From contig CM017556.1 of NCBI GenBank assembly GCA_007844125.1, positions 85,220,864-85,284,863 of the forward strand: DNA of 64,000 nucleotides, written 5' to 3'. The translations under genes were made by a program, and so were the position numbers. The number at the start of each line of letters is the position of its first letter. Positions within the stretch are counted from its first letter, which is position 1. Source of the DNA: Sinonovacula constricta. Its lineage: Eukaryota; Mollusca; Bivalvia; Cardiida; Solecurtidae. A model generated the notes under the pieces. It was not told where the DNA came from, did no database searches, and was given only the letters and a program-made list of their open reading frames with translations. Shown one piece after another: positions 15,101 to 25,200 of this stretch.

Positions 15101-18100
15101 ATTTTCTGGGGTAGGCAGCACGTAACTAGACCATTTTCTGGGGTAGCCAGCAGGTGACTAGAGTGTCTTTCAACCATTCTCCATGCATCTCTGTTCAACG
15201 GATCACTGCTGGATAGATTACACACTACAGGTTGAGTTTGACACATTCCACCCATGGTTTCCTTCGTCTACCACTTTGATTAATAAAAAGGTAAAACAAT
15301 ATAAGTGTAGCATTATACATTATAAATCACATGAAATACAATTATTTCTTACAGATGACAAGACCCGTGTGAAGCTCCAACTTCAGAATGATGATCCTAC
15401 CTCAGACTACATCAATGCCAGCTATATACATGTAAATAAATAATTCTTCAACCTTCATCATGCCAGCTACATACATGTAAATAAATAAATCTCCCACCAT
15501 CAGCATGTCAGCTACATACATGTCAATAAATAATTCTCCAACCATCATCATGCCAGCTACATACATGTAAATAAATAATTCACCCCCCATCACCATGTCA
15601 GCTACATACATGTAAATAAATAATTCTCCAACCATCATCATGTCAGTCACATACATGTAAATAAATTATTCTCCCACCATCAGCATGTCAGCTACATACA
15701 TGTAAATAAATAATTCACCCCCATCATCATGTCAGCTACATACATGTAAATAAATAAAATATTCCACCATCATCATGTCAAGCAATACATGTCAATAAAT
15801 AATTCTCCCACTATCATCATGCCAGCTACATACATGTAAAAAAATAATTCTATCACCATCAGTATGTCAGTTACATACATGTAAATAAATAATTCCTTCA
15901 CTATCACTAATGTCAACTGCAAATATGTAAATAAATAATTCTCCCACCATCATCATGTCAGCTACATACATGCCAATAAATAATTCACCCACCATCATCA
16001 TGTCAGCTACATACATGTAAATAAATAATTCACCCACCATCACCATGTCAGCTACATACATGTAAAAACATAATTCTCCCACCATCAGCATGTCAGCTAC
16101 ATACATGTAAATAAATAATTCTCCAACCATCATCATGCCAGCTACATACATGTAAAAACATAATTCTCCAACCATCATTATGTCAGCTACATACATGTAA
16201 AAACATAATTCACCCACCATCATCATGCCAGCTACATACATGTAAAAACATAATTCTCCCACCATCAGCATGTCAGCTACATACATGTAAATAAATAATT
16301 CTCCAACCATCATCATGCCAGCTACAACTATGTAAATAAATAATTCTCCCACCACCATCATGTCAGCTACAACTATGTAAATAAATAATAATCCCACCAC
16401 CATCATGTCAGCTACAACTATGTAAATAAATAATTCTCCCACCACCATCATGTCAGCTACATACATGTAAAAACATAATTCTCCCACCATCAGCATGTCA
16501 GCTACATACATGTAAATAATTAATTCTCCCACCATCATCATGCCAGTTACATACATGTAAAAACATAATTCTCCCACCATGGACATGTCAGTTACATACA
16601 TGTTAATAAATAAAATATTCCACCATCATCATGTCAGCTACAAATATTTAAATATATAATTCTCCCACCTGCAGCATGTCAGCTACATAAATATAAATTT
16701 ATAATTCTCCCACCTGCAGCATGTCAGCTACAACTATGTAAATAAATAATTCTCCCACCACCATCATGTCAGCTACAACTATGTAAATAAATAATAATCC
16801 CACCACCATCATGTCAGCTACAACTATGTAAATAAATAATTCTCCCACCACCATCATGTCAGCTACATACATGTAAATAAATAATTAACTCACCATCAGC
16901 ATGTCAGCTACATACATGTAAATAAATAATTAACTCACCATCAGCATGTCAGCTACATACATGTCAATATATAATTCTCCCACCTGCAGCATGTCAGCTA
17001 CATACATGCCAATATATAATTCTCCCACCACCATCATGTCAGCTACATACATGTAAATAAATAATTAACCCACCATCATCATGTCAGCTACATACATGCC
17101 AATATATAATTCTCCCACCATCAGCATGTCAGCTACATAAATATAAAAAAAAATAATTCACCCTGCTGGGGATATATCATGTTGATACATGTATGTGAAA
17201 TATGAAGCGACACCCAGATGCGGCAGAAACTTGGTTTAAATTGTTTTCTTTGTTTTTTTGTTAAATCACACAGAAACAATTATGGTCAAATTGGTGATAT
17301 CTAGCTAATTAGTGGTGGAGGAAGACCTACACTTGCATGGGTTGAACCAAGAGCAGAATAGCCCAGTGGTAGGATGCATGACTCTGAATCACAGGGTCCA
17401 TGGTTTGAACCCTGGTCAGGTCACCACTAATTTCCTTGAGCAAGAAATTTACCTCAAATTGTTCCACTCCACTCAGGTGTATAAATTGGTATCTATGAGG
17501 GTTATTCAGGTCAATAATATGACTTCCAAGCGCCATGTGTCGGCTGCCATAGTATGGGATTGACAAATACACACAATGACTAGGGGGTAATCTTTAAAGT
17601 CGGCTGAAGGAGCAGCACCTTGAAAGTAGACTATAACTCTGTATTACCTATTACCTAACCACTGTGCACTGCAGGTCAGTTGAAAGACCTCCCCACATGC
17701 AAGATTTTACCCTGACTGGGACTAGAACCACACAGTAAATGGCTGTGGAGTTTCAGATCAGTGACTTTAACTGTCCAGCCATAGACACCCCTTTGATAAA
17801 ATACACTGAAAAAACAATATTCATAAAATACAGGCATTGTGTTGTCATCCTCCATAGGGATATCAAGGTGCCGATGAGTATATAGCTACCCAGGGACCAC
17901 TCCCGGAGACAATCCATGACTTCTGGCGGATGGTGTTTGAGAATGGCTCTGCATTTATCGTCATGCTGGTTCGCTGTCAGGAGGGTAGCAGGGTATGTTC
18001 TGGGTCTGTTTGTTTGTTTTTTGTTACATTGCACTGACACAATTATGGTCATATTGGCAACATCTGGCATATTGCTGTTGGAGAAATAACCCAGACTTAT

Positions 18101-21100
18101 ACCTGGGTAGAACCACCAGGGCACTACAGGATAGCTGGAAAATCTCTCCACATGAAAGTTCTCGCCCCAACCAGGGCTCAAACCACATGGTGAGAGGCTG
18201 AGGAGTTACAGGTTGGCAAATCTAATAACTTGGCTCATTTATCTAAGGGCCTACACACTAGACCAGCTTTCTGCTGTTATGGTTTCTGTCAGTAGCTCTA
18301 GTTCACTTGCTTTATACTGTGATGGGCAGAGTTATTTGAAGTCTGTGACTGTTCCCACTTGACCACAGGCAACCCCTAGCCCTAGATATATTTAATTTAA
18401 GATTGGAAGAAACAGAAAAACTGGTATACCAATGACATAACTTCAATGTTTAAAGCTTTAAAAATAATAAATAGCAAAATTGTTTTGAATGAATCACATG
18501 ACATCAATTAGTAATATAATTCTCCCATTTTTAATATTAAAGTGAAGTGTACCACAAACATGCAATATCTGATACACAAATGGATGCAAACTTTGAAAAA
18601 AAAACTTAACAAAGTGCCAAATCTGTAAAAAATAAGTCCACACTTGAGACATATTGTTATCAGTCAAGGTCATTTTTTTTACCTTGGTCTCTGTATAATG
18701 TATATTCACTTTTGCAGACCAAGTGTGAGCAGTATTGGCCATCTGAGATTGGAGGTTCGAGAAACTATGGTGACATTCTTGTGACCTTAGACTCCCGTAT
18801 CAATCTGGAAACACATAACAAAGCTACACTTACTGTATCATGGGTAATATCTCAGCACCTGATTAAAATTTTGAACTATCTCTCCTGTTCTGTTTGATCA
18901 GATTTACTTTATACGTTGTATATATTTAATAAATTAATACTTGAACAAGTATTGTCACAAAGTCAGTGTCCACTATATGCTATTAAAGCTAAAGATAATT
19001 AGCCTTTACTCCAATATCTAATGTGAGTATTTTACATCATTGGGGCATCATTGGGGCATCACATGATACCGTCATTTTTAGTGGGCAATTGGAAAGACTA
19101 TTTTTGAGCTTCTTAATATTACTAAAATATTTGGATACATGTACCATTATGTATTGTTTAGCTGGTATATATCAGAGATTAGTAGAGATAACTTTTACTT
19201 TCTTTTGTCAAATGCTGACTCTAATAATATTAGAAAAATCTCTGAATATGTATTATTATCTAACATGTGCTTTTAAAGACTAAGATTTTCACATTAAAAT
19301 TCAATACTTAATTATTATTTAACTTTCCGACAATTCATTATAATGGAATATTTCCTTATATTATGTATTAATTCTTGATATTACGATGCATTACTTTATC
19401 TATGCTTGTATATAAATATGATGTATTGTGGGCCAGAGGCCTGAAGTTACCAAATAAAATATACAACAACAACAACAACAACAAATATAACCATGGTGAC
19501 ATGCACATGACTGAACCAACCTGACCTTATGACATGGTAAATGAAGTGTCAATTTCATGTTGAAGAGGTACTGGGTTTAAATTCAGTCATACAAAATGGT
19601 AGTGGAACAGCACTCATAGCCTCTTATTAACACTGAAACATAGAAAATAGAGATTCCTTTACTGGTAGGCTAGGTGTCAGGATAATGTATGTGGGTGTGG
19701 TATCATATGCATGTTCATGCATGTGTTGTCACCATGAAACCATCACACTATCTGCTACCAGTGAACTCTGTCCTAAAACAACAACACAATTGTTGGTAGG
19801 ACAATAAACCTAATTTAGATAGAACCGGACATCTCCTGTTAGCTGTGTGGTGACTTCTCTTACCACCATTCTTTTTTAGAAAATATCTTAAGTTCTTGAG
19901 AAAATTGTTATTTGGGTATATTTGTTATGAAAACGGGACATGCAACTCACTGTTACAATGAAGCATATCAGACCTTTATTAATTTGTTTAAGTTAAGTAA
20001 AAAATAAGGCAAGAGCATAAAAATCTGAAATTTTGGAGCATTTATAATAACAGGCATGCCAAAATGAAATAAAACTGATTTCTTTTGTTTCAGCATGGGA
20101 AGTTTTTGACCGTTACACACTTTCACTACCTGGACTTCCCTGACTTTAGTGCTGATGTTAATATTGTGCACTTCATAGAGTTTGTGAAGGAAGTTCGTAA
20201 CAGCATTCCAAAAGACATGGAGGAACCAGTAGTAGTTCACTGCAGGTAAGAAAAACTTAACTTCCTCTTGTAGAAGTTTTAGACATTAATTCACACTAGA
20301 ACTAGAAGCTGTGACCTTTTTCTTTTTCAACAAAAATGAGGCTGTATTGAAAAAAAGGGGTCTGAACGACAAATTTACCCAATTTTATATTTTCTTTATA
20401 GAGGACTTAATCTCAATTCTAAATATCATGTATGCATTATAGTTGTATCTTGTGTATTTTTAGATTAATAAGCAGAAAAAGTAGGCAACTGTCTGATGTA
20501 GAGTTCAAAAATCTACATGACTCTGCAATCATGTTTTAAAAAGTGAAAAGCTTGTAATTGTGTTTATATATATATATATATATAGGTAAAGACATATATT
20601 TTTTGGGAAGTGTAAACCTGTTTCACTGATTTCTATAAAGCATAATGCTCTATTCTATGATTTTGTGTTTCTTAATGTTGCTAAATTTTATTATAAAGTT
20701 GATATAAAAAAATTTCCAGGTCCCACAACCCATAAACATTTCCATTTTACACCCATAAGATAATAAGCATTTATTAAACCCATGCCATGAAGGGGAATTG
20801 TCTTAATTGTCAACAAAATTTCAGAACTGGAACGCCACCAATCAGCACAACTTCCCCCTAAATATATATTTTGCTTTTATGACTTCACACTTTAGATATA
20901 GTTCTAATGTGGTACATGTTTGATTATCTGTTATTAACTTTCACTGATCCACAATGCTTGTAATATTTTTGTACAATGATAATATATTCAAGTTTAGAAT
21001 AGGGAAGTCTAACAGAAGCTGTTTGGTTTTTGGTGAAAAATTGCTAAGTGAAGATCGGTTCCTGTGTTCCAGTGGAGGTGTTGGTCAGACAGGTACCTAT

Positions 21101-24038
21101 ATAGTTCTAGACTATCTGTACCAGTTGCTACAGGACAGTGATCTTTGCAGTATGAAGTGTGTTGACCTCTATGGATTGGTTGTCAAGCTACGGGAACATC
21201 GCATGGAAATGGTCCAGACAGAGGTACGGTTATCGGTCTCAAATGATCTGTCTGTCTGTCCGTTCATCTGTTCATCTGTCTGTCTGACTCCCTCTCTCTC
21301 TCTATCTCTTGTAGGGTCCGAAGTCAAGCGCCAAGTCTTAGATGTTAGTAATGGAGCAACAATGTGCATTGTCTCAGGAATATACTGCCAGAGTACTGGT
21401 TCTACCCAGGAAGTGAAAAGTTGAAAAGGTTTTGTATTTTAGATAAATTGCAGCGAATTATGGTCATTACAGCATTGTCCAGCCATTTTGGTGGAGGAAG
21501 AACCGTCGGCACATTGCAGGTCAGCTTGAAGAAATTACCACATTAAGTGTTTTACCCTGAATGGGACTCACACCCATGTGGTGAGACGCTAAGCGGTCAG
21601 AGGAATTACAAGTCGGCGACGCTCTGCCAGGGGCACCCTCGAAAAGAATAAATATTAGCTTTAATAATGCATACACAAATGTTAAATTAATGAGATTAAA
21701 CTCTGTATATTTATACATTAAGTCGTGCCCAATGTCTTTTCCCCTGCTCCAATACTGAATGATCCAGGACTTCTTCCAGCTAATGTCATGCTATTCATGG
21801 TCCAGTTACAGGAAAGTATCTCTACTGCTTACTCCTATTTTCTATTTTCCTACACACAGAATCTCTGGCGCATCACAACTTTGCTGGAAATCTTCCCCAA
21901 ATAAATGTTCTTACCCTAACTGAGACTCGAACCAAAAGTGAGGGGCTGAGGTGTCAGCAAATCTTATGACCTGGCCATGAGCAAAAGCAGAGTAATATAC
22001 AAAATCTCTTCTGGACAAAATCTCTTCTGTTCATTTAAGCATATGTGGACAAACTCCCTCCTGGTAATTTTACAAGGCAGACGAAATTCCTCCTGTCAAA
22101 TTTATAAGACTTAAATATTTATGGAAGATGGACTTTCTTAAGAAAATAATGAGACATAACTCTGCTTACCAAATATGAACATTGCAAAATTTACATGAGG
22201 GACTTTGCTTTGTAAAATTTACTGGAGGGTTTTTAGTCTTTCTATGCTAAAGTGAATGGAAGGGAGTTTTGTCAGAGATGGATTTTGTCCATCCTTAAAA
22301 AAAAACCTACAAGGGAGTTAACTTATATATTTACGTCCCAGCCAAAATCTGTAACTACCATGCACTGTTTCTTTCCCCAGTCCCAATACATCATGATCCA
22401 TGAGTGTTTCCTATTGATGTTGGAGAACAGAAAACGAGAAATTGGAATGCCTTCGGACCTTCATTCCATTACAGGATCCCTGCGTAGAACCAACTCTGGA
22501 TACAGTATGTTTCAACCCTTGTATTGCTTCATTTGTTGAGAATCAATATGTAGTTCTTGGTTATTTGCTAACAACTTAAAGAAATTGGCACTTGGGATGT
22601 GGCCTTACCTGGCTCCATGCTATGGTCACAGTGGGGGGCTAATGGGTTGGGGAAAGGTACTGGGAATGGGTTAGGTCTACTTGGCTAGACACAGTCTCAG
22701 GCTGCAGTGGTGTCAGTAAAGGGGAGGGGATTAGAGTGTTACTGACCAATGGCAGTGCAGTAAGTCCATGTGTATCAAGTGTGACAATTTGTTTTATGAA
22801 TTTTTCCGCTATGACATCTCTGTGTATAATAAACAAATTAAGTCAGTGTCCACCTGTTATCAAGGTGATATTTTATGATACCAGTTTCATCATATGGCTT
22901 GTGGCATCAAAAAGTTGATTGTGAACACACTAGAGGCTAATATTTGATCCAATCTTAACCAAACTTGTTCAAAATGTGTGTGAGCATAAAATCTTGAATG
23001 AGTTGTTAACTGAGCGACTGGGGTCAAAAACTAGGTCAGTAGGTAAAATTTTAGAACATCATTTTGAATATCCTTCCGGGCAAATTTATGGCCCAAACTC
23101 TGTCAGAATATTTCTTTGTATGAAATCTTGGATAATATTATAACTGGGTCATGTGGGGTCAAAAAGTAGGTCATTAGGTCATATTCTAAAAGATCTCAGT
23201 GAACATGCTTAGAGCCACACTGATGGCCCAATCTTCACCACACTTGGTCACAATGTTTGCCTGCGTAAAATGTTTGATGAGTTAGTTGCTGGGTCATGTG
23301 GGGACAATAAGTAAGTAACTAAGTCAAATCATAGAAATGACCAGTAAAATGAGCTGCAATAAGAATACCTTGCCTTAAAAATAACAAATCATAAAAAAAA
23401 CTCTTAAAAAAAACAACGTATTGTATTCATTAACCATTGGGATACAGTTCTTGTTTTAATTTGATCTTTTTTATATTGATAGTTTTAAATTCTTTTAATA
23501 TATTGCCATTGTTTACTTACAAGTAGAGCTACTTATTGAATAATTCATATTGTATACAATAATTAATAAAAGATGGGTTACATTCTTGTTGTAAAACAGG
23601 ATGTAAATACTTACAAACTTATACATATCTTATGCTATACTACTCAAAGTTTCCTCAGGATAACTTTGTTGTCATTAGATATTATGTTCATATTATCACT
23701 GGCAGTTGATATTGATTTGATATGTACTCTTTGCACTAGATGCACATCACCACAATTTAATAAAAGTTATAAAACATGATCCTTAGCAATTTTTGAGTGG
23801 TATAATTCCCTGCAATAAATATTTAGAGAATAAGGTAAAAATAATAAATATGTTTGTTTCTGCAGATACTAATGTGGAAAGAGAATATGTGAACATGAAA
23901 ATGATTCGTAAACCCAGCAACAAACAGAGAGAGGACAATATCTACATGAATGTGGCTTCATTGTCCAAGCTAGCTTGTAATCCGAATGCCAGCAACGAAC
24001 TTACAATGATGACCTCGTTTAATACATCTGTTATTTGA
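2995..24038 (+). CDS. Gene A: R3-type receptor tyrosine phosphatase, probable pseudophosphatase (3' part)
   Basis: Eleven exons join in frame to 461 residues and a stop: 2995-3180, 4314-4391, 4763-4844, 11694-11796, 15355-15431, 17858-17992, 18718-18843, 20094-20245, 21073-21223, 22381-22504 and 23866-24038. All borders are AG/GT with matching phases. Counting from the first complete codon, residues 33-55 form a transmembrane helix. Residues 63-115 are juxtamembrane, about 110-385 are one PTP domain, and the rest is a tail. Motifs: KNRW (141-144), [26 protein letters not shown] (277-279), [10 protein letters not shown] (311-320) and QTESQY. The family dephosphorylates phosphotyrosine using Cys, Arg and the WPD Asp. 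Here Cys312 and Asp279 remain but Arg is Gln318, so catalysis should be lost or very weak (inference). The single domain and the YVNM/YMNV tail suggest the R3 subtype. The ectodomain is outside the window. Confidence 0.9.
4085..4170 (+). mobile_element. Degenerate tRNA-like SINE head
   Basis: TAGCTCAGTTGG matches a Pol III A box, and GGTTGAGCCC lies where a B box would be. The copy is short and diverged. It could be a chance tRNA-like fragment. Confidence 0.4.
4314..4391 (+). CDS. Gene A exon: juxtamembrane segment
   Basis: A 78-bp phase 2-2 exon between CTCTCTGCAG and GTAATA. It encodes about 26 residues with a basic, Cys-containing start ([14 protein letters not shown]). No domain is recognisable. 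It is accepted because it joins the transmembrane exon to the next exon without a stop and has clean borders. Confidence 0.75.
4763..4844 (+). CDS. Gene A exon: start of the PTP wedge region
   Basis: An 82-bp exon between TTTACACACAG and GTACAT. It reads [18 protein letters not shown] then GLAEQYE. The pattern of a Phe/Tyr-rich helix followed by EQYE or EFE is the usual lead-in of RPTP catalytic domains. It ends in phase 0 and joins the exon at 11694 across a 6.8-kb intron filled mostly by the 31-bp satellite. Confidence 0.85.
4969..10275. repeat. 31-bp satellite array, 5.3 kb, with a 2.5-kb higher-order duplication
   Basis: About 170 copies of a 31-bp unit: GACAGACAGGTTGACCCATC then CTCCACTATTT. 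Variants (TTAACCC, TTCTGC, GGCATG, CCCAGC) recur in the same order twice. The block starting near 5101 is repeated near 7611, an offset of 2510 bp or 81 units; one added unit shifts later matches to 2540-2541. It lies inside a gene A intron. No exon similarity was found. Confidence 0.95.
10451..10572 (+). repeat. Left arm of a 122-bp perfect inverted repeat
   Basis: This 122-bp segment is, by direct reading, the exact reverse complement of 13106-13227, including the nine-base A run. The two arms flank the gene A exon at 11694-11796. The right arm is the tail of a tRNA-derived SINE, so this is probably a headless copy of that element. The rest of 10276-11693 is AT-rich intron with nothing recognised. 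Confidence 0.93.
11694..11796 (+). CDS. Gene A exon: PTP domain N-terminus, KNRW loop
   Basis: A 103-bp exon between TATGTATCCAG and GTAGGT, the same length as its gene B counterpart at 59024-59126. It encodes [12 protein letters not shown], then [18 protein letters not shown] and the first base of a Tyr codon. The phosphotyrosine-recognition loop is normally KNRY; here it is KNRW, as in gene B. Confidence 0.95.
11797..14012. other. Intron with old interspersed repeats
   Basis: No exon was found. The stretch 12780-13030 is an interspersed repeat whose inverted relative lies at 22870-23190 (shared: CTCAGTTACAAACTCATTC-like and GGATCAAATATTAGCCTCTA words). The SINE at 13106-13362 follows. The rest is AT-rich. 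Confidence 0.7.
13106..13362 (-). mobile_element. tRNA-derived SINE
   Basis: On the minus strand a tRNA-like head has an A box (GGTAGCACAATTGGTAGAG) and a B box-like TGTTCAATCCC. Body sequence follows, and its final 122 bp are the right arm of the inverted repeat. The head resembles those at 55795-56110 and 62945-63220. Confidence 0.8.
14013..15165. repeat. 32-bp minisatellite array
   Basis: About 36 copies of a 32-bp unit: ACTAGACCATTTTCTGGGG then TAGGCAGCACGTG. Variants read GTGACAAGACC or ATGACTAGACC. The array ends 190 bp before the gene A exon at 15355, whose first bases are ATGACAAGACC. Confidence 0.93.
15355..15431 (+). CDS. Gene A exon: DYINASYI segment
   Basis: A 77-bp exon after TATTTCTTACAG. 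It completes the Tyr of ILPY and encodes [20 protein letters not shown] then ASYIH, followed by GTAAAT. This is the conserved [12 protein letters not shown] region of PTP domains. The exon's last roughly 20 bases and its donor are also the first copy of the 45-bp array that follows, so the functional donor is one of many near-identical GTAAAT sites. The first is chosen because every later one would carry the in-frame stop in GTAAATAAATAA. Confidence 0.93.
15409..17155. repeat. 45-bp minisatellite made from an exon-intron border
   Basis: About 38 copies of a 45-bp unit: GCCAGCTACATACAT then GTAAATAAATAATTC, then a TCCCACCATCATCAT segment. The exon ends CAATGCCAGCTATATACAT followed by GTAAATAAATAATTC. 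Each unit therefore carries about 20 exonic bases, the 5' splice site and about 25 intronic bases. Long minus-strand frames rich in MYVAD and GELFIYMYV are translations of the array. Confidence 0.92.
17255..17775 (-). mobile_element. tRNA-derived SINE interrupted by a second SINE
   Basis: The ends match the element at 62430-62602: a body with AATTATGGTCAAATTGGTGA and GGTGGAGGAAGACCT on the left, and a degraded minus-strand tRNA head near 17715-17770. The copy is split by the plus-strand SINE at about 17331-17590 and so is the older insertion. Confidence 0.7.
17331..17590 (+). mobile_element. Nested tRNA-derived SINE, tRNA-Gln-like head
   Basis: The A box region is TAGCCCAGTGGTAGGATGC, an anticodon-like CTG lies in GACTCTGAATC, and the B box is GGTTTGAACCC. 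A central stretch (CCTTGAGCAAGAAATTTACC to CAGGTGTATAAATTGGTAT) resembles the conserved middle domain of some old metazoan SINEs. It sits inside another SINE, which gives the order of insertion. Confidence 0.75.
17858..17992 (+). CDS. Gene A exon: TQGPLP and WRM segment
   Basis: A 135-bp phase 0-0 exon between CATCCTCCATAG and GTATGT. It encodes [37 protein letters not shown] and VRCQEGSR. The YIATQGPLP motif and DFWRMV are diagnostic of PTP domains. The length equals its gene B counterpart at 48270-48404. Directly after the donor comes another SINE of the 62430 family. Confidence 0.96.
18010..18225 (-). mobile_element. tRNA-derived SINE copy
   Basis: It shares TTGTTACATTGCACTGACAC and AATTATGGTCATATTGGCAA with 62430-62602, and a degraded head containing CAGGGCTCAAACCACATGGTG. 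It lies 18 bp inside the intron. Confidence 0.75.
18718..18843 (+). CDS. Gene A exon: KCEQYWP segment
   Basis: A 126-bp phase 0-0 exon between ACTTTTGCAG and GTAATA. It encodes [18 protein letters not shown] followed by [20 protein letters not shown] and TVSW. The KCEQYWP motif begins the central beta-sheet region of PTP domains. The length equals its gene B counterpart at 46481-46606. Confidence 0.96.
18844..20093. other. Intron with repeat fragments
   Basis: No exon was seen. It holds an (ACA)n run at 19465-19485 after AATAAAATATACAACAACAA, which looks like the 3' tail of a retroelement. It also holds a SINE-like segment at 19670-19830 (GTGTCAGGATAATGTATG, GTGGTATCAT, GACAATAAACCTAA) related to 62760-62930. 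Confidence 0.6.
20094..20245 (+). CDS. Gene A exon: FPD loop to active-site Cys
   Basis: A 152-bp exon between CTTTTGTTTCAG and GTAAGA. It encodes [20 protein letters not shown] through EPVVVHC. The WPD loop, whose Asp is the general acid, reads FPD (residues 277-279): the Asp is kept and the Trp is Phe. The nucleophile Cys312 is the last full codon; AG of the following Ser codon is left for the next exon. Gene B has the same FPD form and the same exon length. Confidence 0.96.
21073..21223 (+). CDS. Gene A exon: P-loop with Arg replaced by Gln
   Basis: A 151-bp exon between CTGTGTTCCAG and GTACGG. It encodes [20 protein letters not shown] through [13 protein letters not shown]. With the preceding exon the signature reads [10 protein letters not shown]; the family consensus is HCxxGxGRxG. 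The Arg that binds phosphate is Gln318 (CAG). Gene B has CGG at this position, so a single G-to-A change at a CpG explains it. The reading frame is intact around it, which argues against a simple dead pseudogene. Short tetranucleotide (CTGT)n and (CT)n runs follow the donor at 21245-21310. Confidence 0.95.
21430..21650 (-). mobile_element. tRNA-derived SINE copy
   Basis: It carries the family marks AATTATGGTCATTACAGCAT, GGTGGAGGAAGAACC and a minus-strand head with ACACCCATGTGGTGAGACG. A further partial copy (GAGACTCGAACCAAAAGTGA, AGGGGCTGAGG) is at 21845-21985. Confidence 0.7.
22381..22504 (+). CDS. Gene A exon: Q-loop and end of PTP domain
   Basis: A 124-bp exon between GTTTCTTTCCCCAG and GTATGT. 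It encodes [20 protein letters not shown] followed by [20 protein letters not shown] and Y. QTESQY contains the conserved Q-loop Gln (365), and the YxxIHE helix closes the PTP fold. It is homologous to the gene B exon at 40634-40751. Confidence 0.95.
22870..23190. mobile_element. Interspersed repeat, inverted relative of 12780-13030
   Basis: Shared words in opposite orientation include TTTTTGATGCCACAAGC, GGATCAAATATTAGCCTCTA and GACCCCAGTCGCTCAGTTA. A third, more diverged relative is at 60340-60610. The element type is unknown: no tRNA head or open frame was seen. Confidence 0.7.
23866..24038 (+). CDS. Gene A last exon: cytoplasmic tail with YxN motifs
   Basis: The exon follows TTTGTTTCTGCAG and runs to a TGA stop, giving a tail of 56 residues. 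It contains EREYVNMKM (Tyr412) and DNIYMNVAS (Tyr431). pY-x-N is the consensus for the Grb2 SH2 domain, and YVNM also fits the PI3K p85 YxxM pattern. R3-type RPTPs carry comparable tail tyrosines phosphorylated by Src kinases and bound by Grb2. The end is polar, Ser/Thr/Asn-rich, without a PDZ-type terminus that can be claimed safely. Confidence 0.93.
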
Positions 24039-24191
24039 CAAAACCATCACATCTAGTAAAAACAACACCATCATCTCCAAAAACTGTTATGTATAGGTAG
24101 GGGCTGTTAATGGTGAGTGTTTTTCGTATTGATATATATTGAAACTCAAATATGGACACTACACCAATACACATCAAAACAATTTTTCTTT

Positions 24192-24197
24192 AATAAA
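24192..24197 (+). terminator. Possible poly(A) signal of gene A
   Basis: AATAAA lies 154 bp after the stop codon. Others lie further on (for example 27063), so the true 3' end cannot be set from sequence. Confidence 0.35.
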
Positions 24198-24839
24198 CCA
24201 GGGTTGCAGATAAAATATCTTAATTTAAATTTAAAGATTATTATGCCCCCTAATAATCACTTTAACCCTGTATTGTGGATACTCAGGAAGAATCTCATTG
24301 ATTTGTTTCATATGACCCACTTATACATATAAACTGGAAAAGAAAGTAAGAATAAGCTCTTATTTCTTTAAAAAAAGCAGACAGTATAAAAAAATAATAT
24401 ATTTCTTCATTGTTGACTTATTAATATACTTTTAAGCAAATGTAAAACTACAAACACTATAATCAACACAGAACTTTGTTAAGTTACAAGCAAATCAGGA
24501 ATTATTTAGATTGCCATAACATTTGACTAGAAAGTTAAAAAACAACAGTTTTAGCTTGACAAGTAGTTGGTTTGCTTTTATGTTAACTTGCAGAAAATAT
24601 ATGTTTAACTTAAGCAGCAGGTGAATTGATTTATTCATCTGAACATCTATACAAAATAAAACATATTAGTGACAGCCTTATATAAAAGGCTTAAGTGTTG
24701 TTACTGTATCATGTTAGTATCTTGTAAGATACACTTGGGTAACAATCTTATGACAAAATCTGTGTGACAAAATCTGTGTGCAAAGTTTGTTGTGAGTCTT
24801 GTGACAAAACAATATTACAGCAGTCTAGTGACAAGAGAC

Positions 24840-25200
24840 TATTTGTGTCATGGTTAGCTTCTAATATGATGTGGCTATCTTGTGACATAGCCATTTTGCG
24901 TCATGGGAAGCTTTTAATATGGTGTGGCTATCTTGTGACATAGCCATTTTGCATCATGGGAAACTTTTAATATGGTGTGGCTATCTTGTGACATAGCCAT
25001 TTTGTGTCATGGGAAGTCTTTTATATGACATAGCTATATTGTGACATAGCCGTTTTATGACATAGGAATATTATCATTTGCCATGGCTATCTTGTGAAAT
25101 TGACATTTCGTGTCAATTGGAGCCAGTCATAAGACATGGCTATCTAGTGACATAGCCATTTAGTGACATAGGAATCCTGTAATATGACATGTGAAGTTTT
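24840..25200. repeat. 53-bp tandem repeat downstream of gene A
   Basis: Three close copies and several decayed ones of a unit containing GTGGCTATCTTGTGACATAG and CCATTTTGTGTCATGGGAAG. If the gene A transcript is long, this lies in its 3' UTR. Confidence 0.85.

Noticed and set aside
15867..16601. 244-residue minus-strand open frame, the longest in the window
   Set aside because: It is a repeated 15-residue translation of the 45-bp array (45 is divisible by 3, so no stops accumulate). There are no independent coding signs.
17753..18181. 142-residue minus-strand frame
   Set aside because: Antisense shadow of the TQGPLP exon extended through two SINEs.
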